A stretch of DNA of 64,000 nt from Lodderomyces elongisporus (GCF_030384665.1 NC_083674.1:2418001-2482000), one strand, 5' to 3'. Positions 42,142 to 51,910 are shown, counted from the stretch's first letter. Translations and numbers: made by a program. Notes: a model not told the origin generated them from the letters alone.

Positions 42142-45100
42142 ATGACTTCAACAGTAGAGCAAGTGCCAATTTTGGTCAATCAATATGTGGCTGCTTCAGG
42201 AAACGATGAGCCATTGTGCCAGAGCTATGTTCAAAAAGTGAACGATTTGTTTGTCGCTCACAAATTGAGCTTATTACAGTTTATCCGAGACTTGGGCCAG
42301 ACATTAACATCTGATAATGACATGATCAGAAGCAAAGGATTGGAGTTTCTAGCCCGTGTCTTGAGCAAAATATCTCAGGATCATGATAAAGATAAAGATA
42401 AAGATAAAGATGAGAATGAAAATGAAAAAGAAACTAAAACTAAAACTAGAAATAATTTAACACGACAGGATGTGGGTGTGATGATCAATTTCTTGCTCAG
42501 TAAGTTGGACGACAAATTGAGCTTGATACACGCGTTAAATGGAATCAATTCGTTGGTGCGTTCCAAGGCATTTGTATTTGACTTACACGCCGAATTGATC
42601 TTGGACAAGTTGAGCACTGCATACGAGCCAAGAAAGAATCTTGCTAAAGTACGGTACGAGGCTTTTCAGATTCTAGAGAGCTTGGCTGATCTTTATATGC
42701 CATTGCTTACTAAACAACCAATCTGCGACCACTATGTACGCACATTTCTTCACATTGCACTGGGGGAAAAAGATCCACGTAATTTAGTGTCGTCATTTAA
42801 ATTGAATACTACCATAAATCAGAATTTCAAATTTAACGATGATAGTGACAATGAAATACTGGAGACGCATAAGACATTCATTAGTGAATTGTTTGATACA
42901 TGTTTTTGCTATTTCCCTATATCGTTCACTCCACCAGCCAATGATCCTTATAAGATAACACCCAATGAATTGAAGGAGAGACTAAGAAAAACTATTGCAT
43001 CGCAATCCAAGTTTGCCCCCGATTCCTTCCCCAGCCTCATTGAGAAATTGGCATCAACAAACCCTTCCATCAGAAACGATACCTTAAAAACAATAAATTT
43101 GTGTGTACAAGAATATGACGTCGAAGCTATTGATGCTCTGTGGCTCAGTTTGTGGAACGCGTTGAAATTTGAAATTCTACACAATGACATGAGTTTGTTC
43201 AAACCGACATCATCCGATATTATACCCTCAGACTATGTGGAAATCGACGATAATGACGACATAAAGGTGACTTTTCAAACCTTGGACATTCTTCGAAACA
43301 TTGTAAAAAAATTGGGAAATAACGCAAGTCAAATGTTGCAAGTTGTGATTGAGGAATTGGTACCAAATTTGGTAAGTGGCTCCAAAAGTAGACCCTCTGT
43401 TGTCTTATTGGTGGTTGTAGGAAGCGCAAATAACTCCGGCTACAATAAATTACTCAACGAGTTGTTCCGTCCTCAAGTATGGGGTAAATATTTCGGTGTG
43501 GAGAGCCAGGAATTAAAGATTGAAGGCGATGATATTGGTGAGAGGAATGCGATTATGGATAAGGGCCAAATCGAGGCTGATGCAGAAGATAAAAACGAAG
43601 AGTTTACTTTGAATGTGGCCATGCAAAGAGATTTGGTGGACAATTTGGGGTTTTTATTGATGGTCCACCCCAAAAACGAGCAAACAGATTTAGTAAAGTA
43701 TAAAGACCACATACTCATTTTCTTAAACCAAATTCTCATGAACTCCTCGGACTTGGAGCGAACATTAAAAGTGAAAGCAGTACAACAATCAATGCGGTTA
43801 ATCACCATTCCACACTTTTTAACCACCGCCAATATTGAATTGATTTTGGACAATATGAAGGAGATTATAATCAAAAATGTTGTTGATGATGAAAATTATT
43901 TTAAAACAAACGTGGTGGTGGATGAAATCACTAAAGGTTTGTCCAATGTAATGCAGGAAACCAACAATCCAACAATTACAACCTTGGTTGTTAATAACAT
44001 GATCAATCCTTTGCTCAACATGATTGGTGAACAGAATAAATTTAACAACATTGATAGTGACGAAGATAAACAGGGAGAAAAGAGATTAAGATTTATCCTT
44101 ACACTTGTCGGGGACATGTGTGTCAATAACCAAATCCTCGAAGTAATTTCAATTAGGTTAATCGGTATGGGCTCCATTGAACCTCGTCAATTCTGTATTA
44201 TTGTTGAGCAACTCTATGTTTTGATCGAGAAAGTCCAGCTTATAAAGCAGTTTTTGACCACGTCATGGTATGGCAATTTTGTCCCACGATTTATGCAAAT
44301 GGTCAATAAAATGGTTGAGATTGATAGTCAGGATTATATTTTGGTTGAAAAAATTGGTGATCTACTTAAAATCATCATTAGATTTATTGATAGGGCAAAG
44401 CACCAGCATGTTCTCGACGAGGCTTATCATGCATTCTTCACTTCCACTTCCGATGGATCTACAAACACGTTTCAATATAACTCAAATTTGATCGAAACTC
44501 CCACGGCATACATTAGCATTTTCAACAAAATTTTGTCTGCAATTGACCGTTCCTGCAAGCTTAACACTGCTTCAAGTCTCGATTCTGTGACCAGGTTAAT
44601 TCCTACCTTGACCAATGAGTACTTGCGGGTTCAGTACCTCCTCAATTTATGTTTGCATATCAATAAATTCGTTCTGGACTCCAGTGTCATCGATATGGGT
44701 ATCGAGACAGATGAGTTGGAACAATTAGACAAATTTGAGATTTATTTGTGGAAATTGAAGGCATTGGTAATGAGAGTCGATAAAGCTGGAATAGAAGGTC
44801 TCAGCCATTTGCTCAAATTATTCAACTCGTATGAAACAAGCATACTGAGTAGACAGTTGATTGCCAAATCACTATCCGTTTTGTTCATTGATACGAGTAT
44901 TTTTACAAATCCACCACTACCTAAAAAGATTATATCCAAAGTTACCAACCTCAATGTGAAATTGTTGTATAAACAACATCTATTTGAGATTATATTGCCA
45001 TACTTGACTTTGGATATCGGTGAAACTGAAGCTGGTGTTGACTCCCCGATATCCGATTTTGATTTGAAATTCTATGCATTGGCAAATATTTGTGAGAATG

Positions 45101-45537
45101 TGCCCACCAATGTTTTGGCTCCGCATTTGGCGGAATTATCACCTCTTGTGTTGAAAGCATTGAAGTCTATGTCGACGACAGTGGGGTCGGAAGTGTCTCC
45201 AATAGTGATTAAATCATCTTTACATATATTAAGAAATATTCTTGAGCATGGCGACAAATCGACGATTGATAATTTGCACTTGGAGCTTGGCGACTTACTT
45301 TCCATTTTGTTGAAGTTATCAACGAGAGAGGATATAGAAAAGAGTGAGTCTTCAAATCTGGGAGAAGAAATTCGTCGACTTGGCTTGATTGATCTAGGGT
45401 TAATTTTCGATAAATTTGATTGCGAAAAATACAAGCGCTCGGTTTTAAAGAGTTTGGAAAAGTGTTTGGATGATCCAAAGCGGTCAATTAGAAAGTTGGC
45501 GGTGGATCTCAGACAGACCTTGTATGAAATGAGGTAA
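42142..45537 (+). CDS. MET18: Cytosolic iron-sulfur assembly targeting factor MET18 (MMS19)
   Basis: The 1,131-residue protein is an all-helical HEAT-repeat protein. Its N-terminus (SLLQFIRDLGQTLTSDNDMIR, then SKGLEFLARVLSKIS) matches the MMS19_N domain; the C-terminal third, ending CLDDPKRSIRKLAVDLRQTLYEM, matches MMS19_C. Met18/Mms19 is part of the CIA targeting complex that delivers 4Fe-4S clusters to DNA repair and replication enzymes, TFIIH and sulfite reductase, explaining the methionine phenotype of yeast mutants. A Lys-Asp/Glu-Asn/Lys-Thr insert at about residues 81-101 is encoded by hexamer repeats (42386-42445) and is not expected in orthologues. The ATG at 42142 is the first one and is preceded by a short leader with TTCC/TTTA repeats. 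Confidence 0.94.
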   Translation: MTSTVEQVPILVNQYVAASGNDEPLCQSYVQKVNDLFVAHKLSLLQFIRDLGQTLTSDNDMIRSKGLEFLARVLSKISQDHDKDKDKDKDENENEKETKTKTRNNLTRQDVGVMINFLLSKLDDKLSLIHALNGINSLVRSKAFVFDLHAELILDKLSTAYEPRKNLAKVRYEAFQILESLADLYMPLLTKQPICDHYVRTFLHIALGEKDPRNLVSSFKLNTTINQNFKFNDDSDNEILETHKTFISELFDTCFCYFPISFTPPANDPYKITPNELKERLRKTIASQSKFAPDSFPSLIEKLASTNPSIRNDTLKTINLCVQEYDVEAIDALWLSLWNALKFEILHNDMSLFKPTSSDIIPSDYVEIDDNDDIKVTFQTLDILRNIVKKLGNNASQMLQVVIEELVPNLVSGSKSRPSVVLLVVVGSANNSGYNKLLNELFRPQVWGKYFGVESQELKIEGDDIGERNAIMDKGQIEADAEDKNEEFTLNVAMQRDLVDNLGFLLMVHPKNEQTDLVKYKDHILIFLNQILMNSSDLERTLKVKAVQQSMRLITIPHFLTTANIELILDNMKEIIIKNVVDDENYFKTNVVVDEITKGLSNVMQETNNPTITTLVVNNMINPLLNMIGEQNKFNNIDSDEDKQGEKRLRFILTLVGDMCVNNQILEVISIRLIGMGSIEPRQFCIIVEQLYVLIEKVQLIKQFLTTSWYGNFVPRFMQMVNKMVEIDSQDYILVEKIGDLLKIIIRFIDRAKHQHVLDEAYHAFFTSTSDGSTNTFQYNSNLIETPTAYISIFNKILSAIDRSCKLNTASSLDSVTRLIPTLTNEYLRVQYLLNLCLHINKFVLDSSVIDMGIETDELEQLDKFEIYLWKLKALVMRVDKAGIEGLSHLLKLFNSYETSILSRQLIAKSLSVLFIDTSIFTNPPLPKKIISKVTNLNVKLLYKQHLFEIILPYLTLDIGETEAGVDSPISDFDLKFYALANICENVPTNVLAPHLAELSPLVLKALKSMSTTVGSEVSPIVIKSSLHILRNILEHGDKSTIDNLHLELGDLLSILLKLSTREDIEKSESSNLGEEIRRLGLIDLGLIFDKFDCEKYKRSVLKSLEKCLDDPKRSIRKLAVDLRQTLYEMR

Positions 45538-45965
45538 AAATTATTGGTAGATTATAGAGTTGATAGATATATGTAGTAAATAAAAACAAATAAAAAGGAA
45601 AAAGAACAGAAAAGAAAAGAAAAGAAAAATAAAAATAAACAAGGGAAAAGTAAAGAAGATAATATGGGAATGGGAAGGAACGAAAAAGATATTATAGGAA
45701 GCCAAAGGCACTTGAGGTGCACTTGTAAAAAAAAGTTCACCTAAATGTTTTTTCCTTGTCAATTCTTCCCCTCCCGGCTATTCTCTTGACCTAATTTGTT
45801 TTTGTTTTCCACTTTATTTCTTGCTTATTTTTTCGTTTAATTCTTGTTTATTTCTTGCTCATTTCCCTTCTTTTTGTTTCGCTTTTTCCCCCCACTCCTT
45901 TATATATATATATATATATACTTATTTTTAGCATGTCCATTGCTGGAATCTCAACCCAAGTATAT
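45538..45965. terminator. Convergent MET18/RRT14 intergenic region with TA repeat
   Basis: The shared 3' region of two convergent genes. A run of TATATATA at about 45901-45920 can provide UAUAUA polyadenylation efficiency elements to transcripts from either strand (inference from the yeast 3'-end signal). A-rich and T-rich tracts lie on either side. Confidence 0.5.
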
Positions 45966-46688
45966 TTAGTCTTCTTCTTCTTCTTCTTCTTCGTCATCAT
46001 CGTAGTCAACAGGAGCTAAGCCAGGAGTCAAACCTGGTGCACTAATCAAACCTTTTTGTAATTTTCTTTCATAGTCAAAGTCATTTATTTGATTATTAGC
46101 ATTTGATCTTGCACTGCCCTTTTTAGCTGGGATAGCAAGTTTTTTTCTTAATCTTGTTTGTTTTTTGGGTGCCAAATCTTTTAGTAACTCATTCTTTACA
46201 CTTGACATTTCTTGTTCGATCTCGAAATCATCAATCTTGCTATATTTTTGCAAGGCATTTATATTGCGCTTAGCGAGTTTTTTCAAATATTTATGTTCTT
46301 CTAAGGTAAGGCTTTCGGGATCAGTGCTCATTTTGTTTTTGATCATACTGTACTTGATGAATTTTTGAAACTTTTTATCCTGTTCATGTTTCTTCTTTAG
46401 TAGTTTTTTCACTTTGTTATTGTTTTGACTGCTTTTTCCAGTCTTTAGTGACAAACGGGTTTGTTGCAGCTGAGGTTGAAGCTGTTGTGAAAGAATCTGG
46501 GTAGAAGATAATGGTGTTGGCATAGACAGAGCCTTACGATCGTTGCCAAATTTTGAAGCTGATTTTGATTTGTTGCTGGTGGTGGATTTAGCACTTCGCA
46601 GTGGTTGTGTGTGTAAGATATCTGCAAACATTCTGTTCACAGTAAGTTCTGCTTGGTGCTTTGAGGCATTGGATGTGAATGATGCCAT
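45966..46688 (-). CDS. RRT14: Regulator of rDNA transcription RRT14
   Basis: The 240-residue basic protein matches yeast Rrt14. The features are an N-terminus with a SKHQAELTVNRMFADIL segment, a central Lys-rich helix (KVKKLLKKKHEQDKKFQKF), the block LTLEEHKYLKKLAKRNINAL, and the near-invariant PGLTPGLAPV followed by an acidic tail of Asp and Glu. Rrt14 is a nucleolar protein linked to ribosome biogenesis and rDNA transcription. It is somewhat longer than the S. cerevisiae protein, with a Gln-rich insert at about 65-85. A GATGAGCT element at 46932-46939, about 245 bp upstream, resembles the PAC box of ribosome-biogenesis genes. Confidence 0.9.
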   Translation of the reverse strand: MASFTSNASKHQAELTVNRMFADILHTQPLRSAKSTTSNKSKSASKFGNDRKALSMPTPLSSTQILSQQLQPQLQQTRLSLKTGKSSQNNNKVKKLLKKKHEQDKKFQKFIKYSMIKNKMSTDPESLTLEEHKYLKKLAKRNINALQKYSKIDDFEIEQEMSSVKNELLKDLAPKKQTRLRKKLAIPAKKGSARSNANNQINDFDYERKLQKGLISAPGLTPGLAPVDYDDDEEEEEEED

Positions 46689-46757
46689 GTTGTTCTTTTT
46701 TTTTTTCTTTTTTTAATTAGATGATAAAGTTTCAATTTTTAGTTTTTTTTTTCTTGA

Positions 46758-46931
46758 AAAAGTGTTGAGAAGAGACAACTGAGTGTAATTGCTGTTTTTT
46801 TTAAAAAAAAAACCAAGATCAACTTCTGTCTGGTAGATGTGTTGTTCAGCAAAGAAGGTGAAGCAGAAGAGGAAGCAGAAGAGGAAGAGGAAGAGGAAGA
46901 ATCTGATTCCGATGATGAAGGTGATGATTAA
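46758..46931 (+). other. Open acidic reading frame without a start codon
   Basis: A 58-codon frame opens after a TGA at 46755-46757 and ends at TAA 46929-46931 without any ATG. The last 23 codons before the stop read as alternating Glu/Ala then ESDSDDEGDD, a composition typical of genuine acidic C-termini; the upstream part includes KINFCLVDVLFSK. It could be a terminal exon, a decayed gene fragment or a purine repeat that happens to be open. I cannot connect it to any exon 1. Confidence 0.3.
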
Positions 46932-46939
46932 GATGAGCT
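46932..46939 (+). promoter_or_regulatory. PAC-like element upstream of RRT14
   Basis: GATGAGCT matches the core of the PAC motif (GCGATGAGNT) found upstream of yeast ribosome-biogenesis genes, about 245 bp before the RRT14 start. Single short match, so the call is tentative. Confidence 0.35.
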
Positions 46940-47034
46940 TCTTCTCTCACATTTTGCTTTATTTAGCAGAGATGTAACTATATGCAGGCAAGCCACGCCA
47001 AACATTAAGGTGAGCGTAAAATGGAGGTTGATAC

Positions 47035-47066
<32 letters not shown>

Positions 47067-47363
47067 TTATGTATATAGGTATGTATGTACTGAAAAGGAA
47101 ATAGGTGCGGCGATGGCCGTTTTTGGTATAGATTAAGGGCGGCAACAAGGACATGAACAGAGTTTGTTATACTTATAAAGACTTTTTCTTTAATTTTGTT
47201 TTTTCTTTCACTATAAAAGTAAGGTTTCACGTGACTGTGCTATTAACAATTTGAAAATAAAGAATGTCAGAGTATAATCATCATTTGATCGATTGTGGTG
47301 CTGTAAGTATGGTATAGCAGAAGAGACAAAAGTTTCAACAAGGTAATAAGAAAGACAAAGGAT

Positions 47364-47389
47364 GGGGGGGGGGGGGGGGGGGGGGGGGG
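47364..47389. repeat. Poly-G tract, 26 bases
   Basis: Twenty-six consecutive G on the plus strand, exceptional in an AT-rich genome; it may also be an unreliable length in the assembly. Confidence 0.9.
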
Positions 47390-47410
47390 AAACGGAGCAC
47401 AGTTTAGTGG

Positions 47411-47413
<3 letters not shown>

Positions 47414-47450
<37 letters not shown>
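47414..47450. repeat. (GA)n microsatellite, 37 bp
   Basis: Uninterrupted GA run between the poly-G tract and the G-quadruplex motif. Confidence 0.95.
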
Positions 47451-47453
<3 letters not shown>

Positions 47454-47461
47454 GTGTGTGT

Positions 47462-47481
47462 GGGGAGGGCGAGGGCGAGGG
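47462..47481 (+). other. Canonical G-quadruplex motif
   Basis: Four G-runs (GGGG, GGG, GGG, GGG) are separated by loops of 1, 3 and 3 bases (A, CGA, CGA), meeting the standard G3+N1-7 rule. It lies 73 bp after the 26-base poly-G tract. Confidence 0.8.
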
Positions 47482-49322
47482 CGAGATAGATAGAGTGTTA
47501 ATTCCTTCCGTCATAGTTTCCAAAAAAGAAAAAATAGAGGAATTAAGAAGGGAAAAATAAGTAATATGAAATAGGACCAAGTTTGCTATTTCATCCTGTG
47601 TTGTCTGATGGTGGTGATGGTGATGATATGTGTAAAAACCCTCGGACTTTCAAAAATGGGTATCAAGAAGTGATTGCTTTGCTGGGGATGACAACAAGAA
47701 TTTCATCTGGCCCTAACATTTTATGTGCAGCAATGGTGGTATATGTGGAGCTTTAATAAACAAAAAAAAAAAAAGACAGCAACAACAAGAACAACAACAT
47801 AAACATAAACATAAACTAAAAACGGTATTTTGTATTTTCAATGCGCGTGGTATAAAGTTTTACAAACCCAGCCAGCAGCTAGAATTGCTTCAAGAAATAC
47901 TGATCACAGGATATACAGTTTAAAAAGGAGGAGGTGGTGAAGGAGGTGAAGGAAAAGAGGGTTAAGGAAAGTGGAGAATGAGCTAAAAAAGCTCGGTCTG
48001 TGTATCTGGAAAAGACCCTTATTCTGTAAAAAAAAAGGGAAGATGTAATGGAAGTAGAAATTATCAGAAGATATGGAAACCACTGGTTATGCTTGTTGCA
48101 ATTGCAATAGAAGCAAAAGTAAATAGCAGGAGAGAAGGAAAACTTCAACAAATTATGTAAAGAAAAAACCTTTAATTTTATTTTTTTTTATTTTATTTTA
48201 ATTTTTTTTTTTCAACGTAATCGGAGACAAACCGAGGTGGTTGAAAACTTAGTCTCCTCAATCGTTATCACTACTCATAATATTCACATCCATACACCAA
48301 TACATTGGTTCAACATACTCATCAAGTCAAGTATGTTGCATACTATTTTAATTTGTTCTACCACTTACCCACTTTTCCTTCGCTCTTCTCTTCTCCCCCC
48401 CACTCACTCACCACCACCAACAACAAAAGATCAAAATATAAAATAAATAAATAAAATTCCATCTACTTTATTTATTGTAGTGAAGTGGTCGTGTGCAATG
48501 GGTAATTGCACCATTAAAAAAACAATTGATAAACAATTACTATTAAACTCTGTTACAAATTAAATGAAAATTAAATTATATATATATATATGAAAAAAAA
48601 AATAGAACAAGACAGGTAGTGTACTTTGGCAGAAACGTCACTTCCCAGAAACTTCGTTACATATTGTGTTTTCCCAAAACAGTATCTCCGTTTCATACAT
48701 AGCGAGAGAGGAAAAAAAGGAAAAAAAGGAGGAGGAGGAGGAAGGAGGGAGGGGGACATCATACAAAATCATATGCACTTTTTAAAAGCAAAAAATTGGA
48801 AAAGAAAAGAAAATAAAATAAAATAAAATAAAAAGAATGAAGCAAAATATCATCAGAACTTGCCTTTTTTTTACTCTTTCCAGTAGAAAATAGAAGCTAC
48901 CAACTGCTATTTATATATATACATATACATATTGATACTACTTACTACAAGTGTAACGTAAACTACTTTTCAGTAACAGCCAATTACCCTTTTTTTTAAT
49001 TATTTTTTTTTATTTTCCAATTTTCTCTCTCTCTCACTTGCCCCTCCTTTCTTCTTCTTCTTCTTCCTGCCTCCTCCTCCTCCTCCTCCTCCTTCCCCCC
49101 CCACATTATGCAATGTAAACACAAAACCTTAGCAACGGATTTAACAGGCAAACATGTTGTGCTATTGAGGAATTCTTTTTTTTTTAATTATTATTTTAAT
49201 TTTTAATTTCAATTTTTAATTTCAATTTTCATATTTTTTTTTTTTTGAAGGGGAAGCTAAGAAAGAAGAAAAAATAAATAAATAAATAAATAAATCCAAT
49301 TATCAAAACAGCACTGACAGGG

Positions 49323-49330
49323 TATATAAA
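49323..49330 (+). promoter_or_regulatory. TATA box of the first SCP2/POX18 gene
   Basis: TATATAAA about 205 bp upstream of the start codon, followed by a T-rich leader with CCTTTT repeats. A strong TATA box fits an inducible or highly expressed gene. Confidence 0.65.
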
Positions 49331-49533
49331 TACCCCATAATTTCTCCCCTTTTACTTGCTCCAGACATATTCACTTTTCCTTTTCCTTTTCCTTTTTCTT
49401 TTTCTTTTTTTTTTTGTATTTTTCCTCAACACCACTTTTATTTTGTTTCGATACTACAGTAGCTAACGAAAACAAAAGATAAAGAAAGAGAATCTATTCA
49501 CACACATACATAAATACAACAACACAGAATACA

Positions 49534-49923
49534 ATGTCAGTCGAGGCCGATGGATTTAACGCTTCTGCTCTTTTCAAGGAGTTGGAACAAGGTTTGAACG
49601 ACAAGGATGCTGTTGCCAAAGCTATCAAGGCAGTCAATGCCATCATCATCATCACCTTGAAGAACAAGGAAGGTAAAGAACAATCATGGGTCTTGGACAT
49701 GAAGAAGGAAGGTTCAATCAAGAAGGTTGACGGCGCTCCACCAAAGGGTGACGTTCAATTGTTGTTGAAGGATGCTGACTTTGTCAAGTTGGCCAACGGT
49801 AAAGCCAACGGTCAAAAATTGTTCATGAATGGTAAATTGAAGGTTAAGGGTAACATGATGAAGGCCACCTCTGTCGAATCAGTCTTTAAACAATTGGACC
49901 CAAGAGCAAAGGCTAAGTTGTAA
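49534..49923 (+). CDS. POX18: Peroxisomal SCP2-family protein (POX18/PXP-18 type), copy 1
   Basis: The 129-residue protein is a stand-alone SCP2 sterol/lipid-transfer domain. It has the central [14 protein letters not shown] strand pair, [36 protein letters not shown], and a canonical C-terminal peroxisomal targeting signal AKL. The related Candida tropicalis protein is an abundant oleate-induced peroxisomal protein thought to bind fatty acyl-CoA and protect acyl-CoA oxidase. Codons are highly optimised (TTG, AAG, GGT, GTC), a TATA box lies upstream, and the leader is A-rich, all fitting strong expression. A paralogue follows in the same orientation 1.2 kb downstream. Confidence 0.9.
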   Translation: MSVEADGFNASALFKELEQGLNDKDAVAKAIKAVNAIIIITLKNKEGKEQSWVLDMKKEGSIKKVDGAPPKGDVQLLLKDADFVKLANGKANGQKLFMNGKLKVKGNMMKATSVESVFKQLDPRAKAKL

Positions 49924-51016
49924 GTCAACTTTCCCATTATTTTTTCTTTTAAAACCTTTTTTTATTCTATTTAATTCTTATTCATTTTTTATTTTATTCT
50001 TTTATTTACCCAATTTCGTTTGCAAAAGGAGAAAAAAAAAAGAAAGAAACAAATGATGAGAACACATTATCCTTGGACCTTGTGTTGAACACAAGATCTA
50101 CAGGGGTAATGAAGAAAAGACAAAAATAAAAAAGAAGAAGAGAAATACGGAAGCGATTTATAACCATAACCTAACAATAAAAGAAATGAAACAATAAATA
50201 TAAATACAAATACAAATACAAAAAAAAAATAAAATAATTGATTTGCAAAAGACTTTGTCAAATTGCTATTGTAAGTACTAGTTGCTGCAGTAGTCTGATT
50301 ATATCTTTGGAAATTCTATACTTCATTATATAAATTATTATTACACGTTGATTCGTTATACTAGACTTGGTTCTACTCTTTTTCAAATAATACTATACCT
50401 TTTTTTGTTGGCTTCTCTTTAATCTTTATTTTTTTTTTTTTTTTTATTTGGCTATGGTGGAGATGGTGGAAAGAAGGGGAATTGAAGGAGAAGTAAAGAA
50501 GGAGTAAAGAGTTCATTTATTTGTGAGATGTGTTGGTCAATGGAAAGATATTGTCTCTGCTCTACTACCTTTATTTGCCAATTCAATATTACCAAAGATT
50601 TTTTTTATGGCATGTGGCTTTTGGTTGAACCGTCCCCCGCATTCTGCTGTTCAGTTTTAATATTTAATTTATTAATTTACAACTTATAATTTATAATATA
50701 TTAATATATTAATATATAATATATAATGTTTTATTTTTTAATTTTTTTAATTTTTCTCGGTTGGAAATCGCCAGGATAGAGTTTGCCGTAACTCAACATG
50801 CTGATCTACTGTAAACTCACCCCCCCAGTCTTTCCTTCGATCTCTTACCATCTTTTTATAAACGTGCTCCTTCTCCCTCATTCCTATCTCTACTTTCTGT
50901 TGAAGTAATTTGTTGAAAGTAAAAAAAGGAAGAGCTATTTGGTCATTGACATTTATCTGCTAATCCAAAACCTTTATTGAACTGATCTCTTTCTTTGGGG
51001 TTTTTCCTCCCACTTC

Positions 51017-51054
<38 letters not shown>

Positions 51055-51101
51055 ACTCACTTGTACTTCCTCTATTGATTAGCAGTATTATTGAGTTCCA
51101 A
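49924..51101. other. Spacer between the SCP2 paralogues, promoter of copy 2
   Basis: AT-rich with AATATA runs near 50690-50730, a TCTCGG near 50755, a C-rich element (CACCCCCCCAG) near 50819, and (AC)16 at 51020-51051 just before the second start. No gene is recognisable. Confidence 0.65.
51020..51051. repeat. (AC)16 microsatellite
   Basis: A 32-bp AC run that ends 50 bp before the start codon of the second SCP2 gene, so probably in its 5' leader or core promoter. Confidence 0.95.
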
Positions 51102-51500
51102 ATGTCTGTTAAAGTCAATGGGTTTTCTGCTTCTGCTTTGTTCAAGGAACTCGAAGAGGGCATGAAGAAAGACCCAGCTGCATTACAAAATGGTATTAAG
51201 CAAATTCAAGCAATAATAGTTATCACGTTAAGAAACCAAACAGGCCAAGTGCAATCCTGGATCTTGGATTTAAAAAATAAGGGTACAGTCGAGGTCCTAG
51301 ACCCAAATGCAAAACAATCCAAGTCAGATGTTCAAATCATATTAAAAGATGCCGACTTTGTCAAATTAGTCAATGGTAAAGCAAACAGTAAGAAATTATT
51401 TATGAATGGCAAATTAAAAGTCAAGGGCAATTTGATGAAGGCAACAGCTATTGAAAGCGTGTTTATGAGATTGGACCCAAGACCAAAACCCAAATTGTGA
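51102..51500 (+). CDS. Peroxisomal SCP2-family protein, copy 2 (POX18 paralogue)
   Basis: From the ATG at 51102 the protein has 132 residues and is roughly 60% identical to copy 1, with the same [21 protein letters not shown] and [16 protein letters not shown] blocks. It ends PKL, a weaker PTS1-like tripeptide than the AKL of copy 1. Its codons are much less optimised (many TTA, ATA, CAA mixes) and its promoter differs, so it is probably less expressed or induced under other conditions. Frames starting upstream of 51102 in this phase lack an ATG. The duplication is old, because silent sites are fully diverged. An 11-bp minisatellite lies just past the stop. Confidence 0.88.
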   Translation: MSVKVNGFSASALFKELEEGMKKDPAALQNGIKQIQAIIVITLRNQTGQVQSWILDLKNKGTVEVLDPNAKQSKSDVQIILKDADFVKLVNGKANSKKLFMNGKLKVKGNLMKATAIESVFMRLDPRPKPKL

Positions 51501-51548
51501 GTATAGTCTTGTGAAGAAATCAAAGAAAAAGAATGATGAAATGTAAAA

Positions 51549-51647
51549 GAAATATAAAAGAAATATAAAAGAAATATAAAAGAAATATAGAAGAAATATA
51601 AAAGAAATATAAAAGAAATATAAAAGAAATATAAAAGAAATATAAAA
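51549..51647. repeat. 11-bp minisatellite (GAAATATAAAA)9
   Basis: Nine consecutive 11-bp units; the fourth differs by one base (TAGAA). The array starts 48 bp after the stop codon of the second SCP2 gene and so probably lies in its 3' UTR. Confidence 0.95.
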
Positions 51648-51848
51648 GAAAAACAGAAAAAACAAGCACCAAACAGTTTGATAATTACATAGTAGTTTAC
51701 CTGAAAGAATGTATTATTATGGTGTAACTAAACCACTAACCAAAGTGAAAAAATAGAGAATGAGCAAAAAAGAAAATAATACATCAATTGTGAATACAAA
51801 ATGAATTTTGCAACCATGGTATATAATAATAGTTGTAATAACAATAAC

Positions 51849-51868
51849 AATAATAATAATAATAATAA

Positions 51869-51910
<42 letters not shown>
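51849..51910. repeat. Compound microsatellite (AAT)7(AGT)13
   Basis: Seven AAT units switch directly into thirteen AGT units plus AG, consistent with a point mutation spreading by slippage. Confidence 0.95.

Larger units (their letters stand above)
46689..49533. other. 2.8-kb intergenic region, RRT14 to POX18
   Basis: A divergent region with unusual content. It includes an orphan acidic frame (46758-46931), a TA tract near 47035-47070, a CACGTG box at 47228-47233, a short frame at 47264-47317, a G-rich cluster at 47364-47481, a CCGAGG motif at 48232-48237, a TA tract at about 48576-48590, CTC repeats near 49070-49095 and the POX18 TATA box (49323). No complete conventional gene is recognisable. 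Confidence 0.6.

Noticed and set aside
46928..47230. 100-codon minus-strand frame
   Set aside because: The centre is an Ile-Tyr run from a TA repeat; no similarity to known small proteins.
51075..51101. Earlier start for the second SCP2 gene
   Set aside because: The codon at 51075 is TTG; the ATG at 51102 aligns with the start of the first SCP2 paralogue.
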